Shown here: in pieces, positions 60,987-64,000 of the stretch
Position numbering within the stretch: the first letter of the stretch is position 1
Layout of the letters: the number at the start of each line of letters is the position of its first letter
The notes under the pieces: model-generated
What the model saw: the letters and a program-made list of their open reading frames with translations, nothing else
Told to the model about the DNA's origin: nothing
Databases searched by the model: none
NCBI GenBank assembly: GCA_036417435.1
Contig: CM070903.1
Span: forward strand, 82,949,501-83,013,500
Source of the DNA: Inia geoffrensis
Lineage: Eukaryota; Chordata; Mammalia; Artiodactyla; Iniidae
Length of the DNA: 64,000 nt
Reading direction: 5' to 3'
Position numbers and translations under genes: made by a program

Positions 60987-62848
60987 TTTCATCTCTGTAA
61001 TACCTGACCCTTAAGAAATATAGATCATCAAAGACCTACTAAATTGAAGTAGGAAAGGATTTCAATTTAGGAGCACAAAGCAATCTTACGACTAATGGTT
61101 ATAAAAAATGCTAGTTCAATTATTAACTTCTGAAAACAATAATTTGATAATAATATTTAAAGTATACTCTCAATTATCCCACTACCATGTGGGATACCTG
61201 AGCCAAACATGTACCAGATGCTTGAAGCACACCATTAATCCCTGCTTGTGGGGAAAGTATTATCACCATTTTATTGAAGAGGTAAAGCTCACAGAATTTT
61301 GGTTACATGGTCAAAGTCATGTAATGATTAAAAGGCAGAGCCAAGATTTGAACCCAGGAGTGTCTAACTCCTTAGCCTTTGCTCCTTTCACAATACTATA
61401 AAAGCATTTTCATACTTTCCTTATCTACCTCCTGAACTTTTATTTTAAAACATCAAAGTAATAAAATTAGGAAATCATTCTATCTACTTTTTTTTTTTTT
61501 TTTTTTTTTGTGGTACGCGGGCCTCTCACTGCTGTGGCCTCTCCCGTTGCGGAGCACAGGCTCCGGACGCGCAGGCTCAGCGGCCATGGCTCACGGGCCC
61601 AGCCGCTCCGCGGCATGTGGGATCCTCCCGGACCGGGGCACAAACCCATGTCCCCCGCATCGGCAGGCGGACTCTCAACCACTGTGCCACCAGGGAAGCC
61701 CCATTCTATCTACTTTTGACATGAAGAGAGTAAGCAGAAACTAGAAAACTAGGCAGCAGCCTAGCAACTGAGTCCTTATTGAATAGATGGCATCATTCTA
61801 AAGAATTACAAAGAGAAATGCATATTTAAGCTATAAGCCTGAATCTATAAACCAAATAGAAACTATTTTATCCAAATATTTTCAATACTGCTCCCCCCAA
61901 CTAAACACAATTTTGCAATTTTATGGATCTCTCTCTCTCCACCTGCATGCCCAACATATAGTAGGTGCTCAATAAATATTCACTGAATAGGACTGACTAC
62001 CACAACAATGGAGGAGTCAAGATGTGGGCTCACCTTTAAAATGAGAATTTTTAACTACCTTCATTTCCTTGTTTTCTGTAAGTTTTTACTTATAGAAATG
62101 TTTCAAATACAATAATCATTGAAAGGGACATTTTAGTGAACCATAATCGCTTTAACAAAAACCTCAATGAAGGGGAGTTCCCTGGCAGTCCTGTGGTTGG
62201 GACTTGGCGCTTTCACTGCCTGCGCCTGGGTTCGATCCCTGGTTGGGGAACTGTAATCCCACAGGCCATGCATCTCAGCCAAAAATAAACAAATAAAATA
62301 AAATGTTTAAAAAAAAAAAACAAAAAACTGCAATGAACTCCTTCCTGATGTCAAACCCATACAGTGTAACTCAAAATATTTTAAGTTTAGAAAAAGAATC
62401 TACAAAGAACCCATTATATTCCAAGATATGTGACAATCCTGTCTACTCACATTTGCTGAAATTAATCTAATCCCTTAGGCCACTTTCACAGATCACTAAT
62501 GATCAGTGTAGCCAGTGACTGACCAGCCCTTGGGACTGATTTCCTTCACACATACATTCTCTAGCCTGGAGAAACTCTTCAAAACAAAACATTCACTCAA
62601 GTCTTAAATAACTGAGGTTATTTAAAAACATGCCCCTTATTCTGATCAACACAAGAAACAAGAAACAATACCTCTGTAAGTTCAAGAAGATCATCTGTCC
62701 TTTTATCCCTCTCTTTGCTTGAACAATTTTTTTCTTTTGTCTCAAGTATTGACATCTTCCTCCTGAGTAACCCATTGCTTCCACTGCCCAGGCGCAGTCG
62801 GGCTGACACTTCTTCAGATAAGTCAGGTTCCAGTTGGAGTCCCCTCCT
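51152..62848 (-). CDS. SENP2: SENP2, 3' half of the gene: seven coding exons with the catalytic domain
   Basis: This span holds the last seven coding exons of sentrin/SUMO-specific protease 2, a C48-family cysteine protease that matures SUMO precursors and removes SUMO from target proteins in the nucleus and at the nuclear pore. In transcript order the exons are 62848-62672, 60678-60547, 59105-58902, 57876-57797, 55729-55645, 52805-52710 and 51214-51152. Joined, they encode 278 residues and a stop, matching residues 312-589 of the 589-residue human protein. The catalytic His478 (VHWSL), Asp495 (KYLDSMG), Gln542 (PQQLNG) and Cys548 (GSDCGMF) are all present. The N-terminal targeting region is outside the window. 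There is no frameshift or internal stop. SENP1 is excluded by the exact residue match. Placement tail to tail with IGF2BP2 is the known mammalian order. Confidence 0.97.
51215..52709. other. SENP2 last intron
   Basis: 1.5 kb of AT-rich sequence. A small L2/MIR-like antisense piece lies at about 52610-52665. Otherwise nothing is recognised. Confidence 0.55.
52710..52805 (-). CDS. SENP2: SENP2 coding exon, residues 538-569: nucleophile Cys548
   Basis: The 96-base exon encodes [20 protein letters not shown] then [12 protein letters not shown]. Gln542 forms the oxyanion hole and Cys548 is the nucleophile; both are intact, so the enzyme should be active. The acceptor is AATTTTAG and the donor GTGAGT. 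Confidence 0.97.
52806..53933. other. SENP2 intron, no recognised feature
   Basis: A short CACACA run lies at about 52930-52950. No exon or named repeat is found. Confidence 0.5.
53934..54396 (+). repeat. CHR-related SINE interrupted by a younger SINE
   Basis: The outer element starts GGGACTTCCCTGGCGGTCCA, is split at about 54047, and resumes at 54262 with AGTTCACGTGCTGCAACAGA, ending in an (AATA)n run. The duplication AAAAGGAGC(C/A)ATTAGG flanks the whole. Its body repeats GATCCCAC..GCAACTAA units, so it is a different variant from the long class elsewhere. Confidence 0.85.
54048..54261 (+). repeat. CHR-type SINE, young class, nested in an older SINE
   Basis: Full length with a poly(A) tail of about 22, flanked by AAGAGTTCA(T/C)(A/G)TG duplications that belong to the outer SINE. 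It forms an inverted pair with 54429-54635. Confidence 0.93.
54429..54635 (-). repeat. CHR-type SINE, young class, minus strand
   Basis: Full-length minus-strand copy with a T run at its left. It inserted at the A-rich tail end of the long SINE at 54640-54987; the TGCATTTTT on its right belongs to that older insertion site. Confidence 0.92.
54640..54987 (-). repeat. CHR-type SINE, long class, minus strand
   Basis: Long form with TAGTTGTGG repeats. The outer duplication AGATGTATGCATTTTT is found at 54988 onward, and its partner around 54420 is split by the younger SINE. Confidence 0.9.
54988..55302. other. SENP2 intron gap between SINEs
   Basis: Unique AT-rich sequence. Nothing is recognised. 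Confidence 0.5.
55303..55481 (+). repeat. CHR-type SINE, young class, internally deleted
   Basis: Plus-strand copy missing about 30 bases (from the GGGCCCGTGAGCCATGG part of the body). It is flanked by perfect AAAAGAATTTCTCAAG duplications. It lies 164 bases from a SENP2 exon. Confidence 0.92.
55645..55729 (-). CDS. SENP2: SENP2 coding exon, residues 509-537
   Basis: The 85-base exon starts with the last base of Leu509 and reads [12 protein letters not shown], then [11 protein letters not shown]. It lies between the Asp and Cys of the triad. The acceptor is a clean pyrimidine tract ending TTTTTTCAG; the donor is GTAAGT. Confidence 0.95.
55730..57796. other. SENP2 intron
   Basis: 2 kb of AT-rich sequence. 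About 55870-56140 resembles an ancient LINE/MER piece, and a (TATG)n-like stretch lies at about 56920-56970. No SINE is present. Confidence 0.5.
57797..57876 (-). CDS. SENP2: SENP2 coding exon, residues 483-509: catalytic Asp495
   Basis: The 80-base exon encodes [20 protein letters not shown] then RICEIL and the first two bases of Leu509. The Asp in KYLDS is Asp495 of the catalytic triad. The acceptor is ATTATAG and the donor GTAAGT. The split codon is completed by the next exon. Confidence 0.96.
57877..58362. other. SENP2 intron, no recognised feature
   Basis: AT-rich unique sequence up to the Tigger1 copy. Confidence 0.5.
58363..58847 (+). mobile_element. Tigger1-type DNA transposon, internally deleted
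   Basis: Both ends of Tigger1 (TcMar family) are recognisable: a left end reading CAGCACACTTCATTTTATTG and a right end reading AATATCTCTGACATATGCCTG. The middle jumps from 5' non-coding sequence directly to the last bases of the transposase frame (GAAGGCTCAGATGATGGTTAG), so only about 485 bases remain. It ends 54 bases before SENP2 exon 58902-59105 (downstream of it in transcription). Confidence 0.85.
58902..59105 (-). CDS. SENP2: SENP2 coding exon, residues 415-482: catalytic His478
   Basis: The 204-base exon begins [20 protein letters not shown] and ends RKVHWSLV; the His of VHW is the catalytic His478. The acceptor is GATATTACAG and the donor GTAAGT. Differences from human are few (for example YAFST for HVFST and KLKFGG for KLKSGG). 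Confidence 0.97.
59106..59280. other. SENP2 intron between exon 59105 and a SINE
   Basis: Short unique stretch containing the branch and pyrimidine region for the exon at 59105. Confidence 0.5.
59281..59603 (+). repeat. CHR-type SINE, long class
   Basis: Plus-strand long copy flanked by AAAATGATCAGTGCA duplications. Confidence 0.92.
59604..60546. other. SENP2 intron, no recognised feature
   Basis: AT-rich sequence. No repeat that I can name. Confidence 0.5.
60547..60678 (-). CDS. SENP2: SENP2 coding exon, residues 371-414: start of the protease domain
   Basis: The 132-base exon encodes [20 protein letters not shown], then [20 protein letters not shown] and DE. The WLNDE motif is typical of SENP/Ulp proteases and helps form the SUMO-binding surface. 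The acceptor is AATTCAG and the donor GTAAGT. It has the same length and phase as expected from the human protein. Confidence 0.96.
60764..60981 (+). repeat. CHR-type SINE, young class
   Basis: Full length with a long poly(A) of about 27, flanked by AAAGCTTTTCA duplications. It lies 85 bases upstream (transcript sense) of the SENP2 exon ending at 60678. Confidence 0.93.
60982..61490. other. SENP2 intron with an old MIR/L2-type fragment
   Basis: About 61255-61375 resembles an old element (TATTATCACCATTTTATTGA, then GATTTGAACCCAGGAGTGTC). No exon is seen. Confidence 0.5.
61491..61701 (-). repeat. CHR-type SINE, young class, minus strand
   Basis: Full-length minus-strand copy flanked by ATTCTATCTACTTTT duplications. 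It is inverted relative to the copy at 60764. Confidence 0.93.
61702..62172. other. SENP2 intron with an L2 3' end
   Basis: About 61935-61995 is a sense L2 tail (TAGTAGGTGCTCAATAAATA). Nothing else is recognised. Confidence 0.55.
62173..62326 (+). repeat. CHR-type SINE, short class
   Basis: Starts AGTTCCCTGGCAGTCCTGTG, has B box GGTTCGATCCC, and ends in AAATAAAATAAAATG plus A run. It is flanked by AAAC(C/T)(T/G)CAATGAA duplications. Confidence 0.88.
62327..62671. other. SENP2 intron, no recognised feature
   Basis: Unique sequence just after (in transcript sense) the exon 62848-62672. Confidence 0.5.
62672..62848 (-). CDS. SENP2: SENP2 coding exon, residues 312-370
   Basis: The 177-base exon encodes the segment before the catalytic domain, including [20 protein letters not shown] and TDDLLELTE. 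It is charged and probably flexible. The acceptor is TTTTTTGATCAG; a second AG two bases further in would break the frame, so I chose the first. The donor is GTATTG, clearly weaker than the GTAAGT donors of the following exons. Compared with human it reads RRGLQLEPD for RRGYQLEPD and has a few conservative changes near LETKEKN. Confidence 0.93.
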
Positions 62849-64000
62849 CTGATCAAAAAAGTTCCCATATTCTACTGACATGTTTGATACTTGCACGTAT
62901 AAACATACGTTAACACAAGAAATATAAAACAGCACCATTATCTTGAAAGAAAAGAGAATTAGTAAATCCCCAAATGAGTAAAGTAGATTAAGCATATCTG
63001 CCTGTCCCTGGAAGAGGGAACAAAAATGGTTCAAGACCTAAGGCTCACAACAGGACACCTAAATTATAAACCATGAAGCAGAACATTTTTTTCCCTGGAG
63101 GTAGCAAGAAAAGTATTTTCAGTTTTCTTATTTCAATTTAAAATAATATAGTTAAAAGACATTTTGAAAAGCTTTAAAAAAGCAAAAAAATATGACCCAT
63201 AATCCCACCACTCAAAATAAACCACTTCTATCCTTATATCAAGTAAACTTGTTCTACTTCATCCTTTTTAAAAAGTAACTATATATTATAGAAAAATGCA
63301 CAAAACATTAATATGCCACTTAATTTTTGTAATATTAACACCTATGTAACCACCATTCAGGTCAATAAACAGAATTTTGCCAGCATCCCAGAAACTCTGA
63401 TAAGAATCTTTCCTTATCATGACCCTACGTAACTGTTAATACTGAACTTAAGTCACCTGGTAGGCAAATTTATCTAAAATTAGGAAATTTATTTAGAAAT
63501 AGAGCATTGGACTAGAGCTACACTCTCAACACACGGAGCCAGTGCTCTTTACTCTAGCTAACTGCCAGGTATACTGGTCCTAGGAAACCAGTAGCTGCTG
63601 CCCTTCCACATGGTCCCAGATCGCAATGCCTTCACGTTCAGCAAGGATAGAAGCAGGATGTAGTCTTTAGCCAGATAACAAATACATTAGAGAAGGGAAC
63701 AATCTAAGACTTAGGACTTAAGATCATGACTTAAGACTATGACTTAGCCTTAAGACTATTTCTTATGAAGATATCAAATGCGAAAAGAGAATCTTGGTCA
63801 GGCTGATACTTAACACAAAGCAGTTCCCTAAACTTTGGTATTTCTATTACCTAAAATATGAAATAATCTAAAACTGCAAGTTTGCATTTAGTTTAGGAAT
63901 ATAATTCTTTTGGATATGGAGTGCTTAGTAAACACTTTGCCACTATTATTTAAAATGTTGGCATTGCTATGGAGATCATTGGGACACTTCTTATTCTGAT
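62849..64000. other. SENP2 intron running to the window end
   Basis: No further SENP2 exon is recognised. About 63180-63410 looks like an old L1-type fragment (CACCTATGTAACCACCATTCAG). The exon encoding residues before 312 must lie beyond position 64000. Confidence 0.5.

Overview
This is mammalian nuclear DNA, most likely from a cetacean. The coding exons are small, have canonical GT/AG splice sites, and are separated by kilobase-scale introns. The interspersed repeats are dominated by tRNA-derived SINEs of the CHR type known from whales, hippos and ruminants. A young, GC-rich, roughly 200-bp version recurs about twelve times with intact target-site duplications, which points to a whale or dolphin. 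Older mammalian repeats (L1, L2, MIR, MER5A-like, Tigger1) fill much of the rest.

Two genes converge. On the plus strand, positions 6622-31870 hold the last nine coding exons of IGF2BP2 (IMP2). They encode residues 272-599 in human numbering: KH domain 2, the linker, KH3, KH4 and the C-terminus. The linker includes the 43-residue cassette that the p62/IMP2-2 isoform skips. A 3' UTR of about 1.75 kb follows, with one perfect 8-mer let-7 seed match at 33160-33167 and a probable poly(A) site near 33625. On the minus strand, 51152-62848 hold the last seven coding exons of SENP2, residues 312-589. These include the whole SUMO-protease catalytic domain with His478, Asp495, Gln542 and Cys548 intact. 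The 5' parts of both genes lie outside the window. IGF2BP2 and SENP2 adjacent and tail to tail is the known mammalian arrangement (human 3q27).

Layout: 1-6621 is an IGF2BP2 intron largely filled by an antisense L1 with SINEs inserted into it. 6622-33625 is the IGF2BP2 3' half. 33626-49700 is the intergenic stretch, half of it an 8-kb sense-oriented, decayed but nearly complete L1 (36478-44487). 49700-64000 is the SENP2 3' half, whose introns are dense with SINEs. They include a nested insertion at 53934-54396 and an inverted pair able to form a stem of about 200 bp.

The two genes work separately. IGF2BP2 is a cytoplasmic mRNA-binding protein. SENP2 is a SUMO-processing and deconjugating cysteine protease found at the nuclear pore and in the nucleus. 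I found no undescribed system. The most interesting local features are a Tigger1 remnant ending about 10 bases before an IGF2BP2 exon, the let-7 site, an intronic open frame running in phase into KH2, the SENP2 SINE hairpin, and two antisense L1 copies with ORF2 sequence deleted at different joins.
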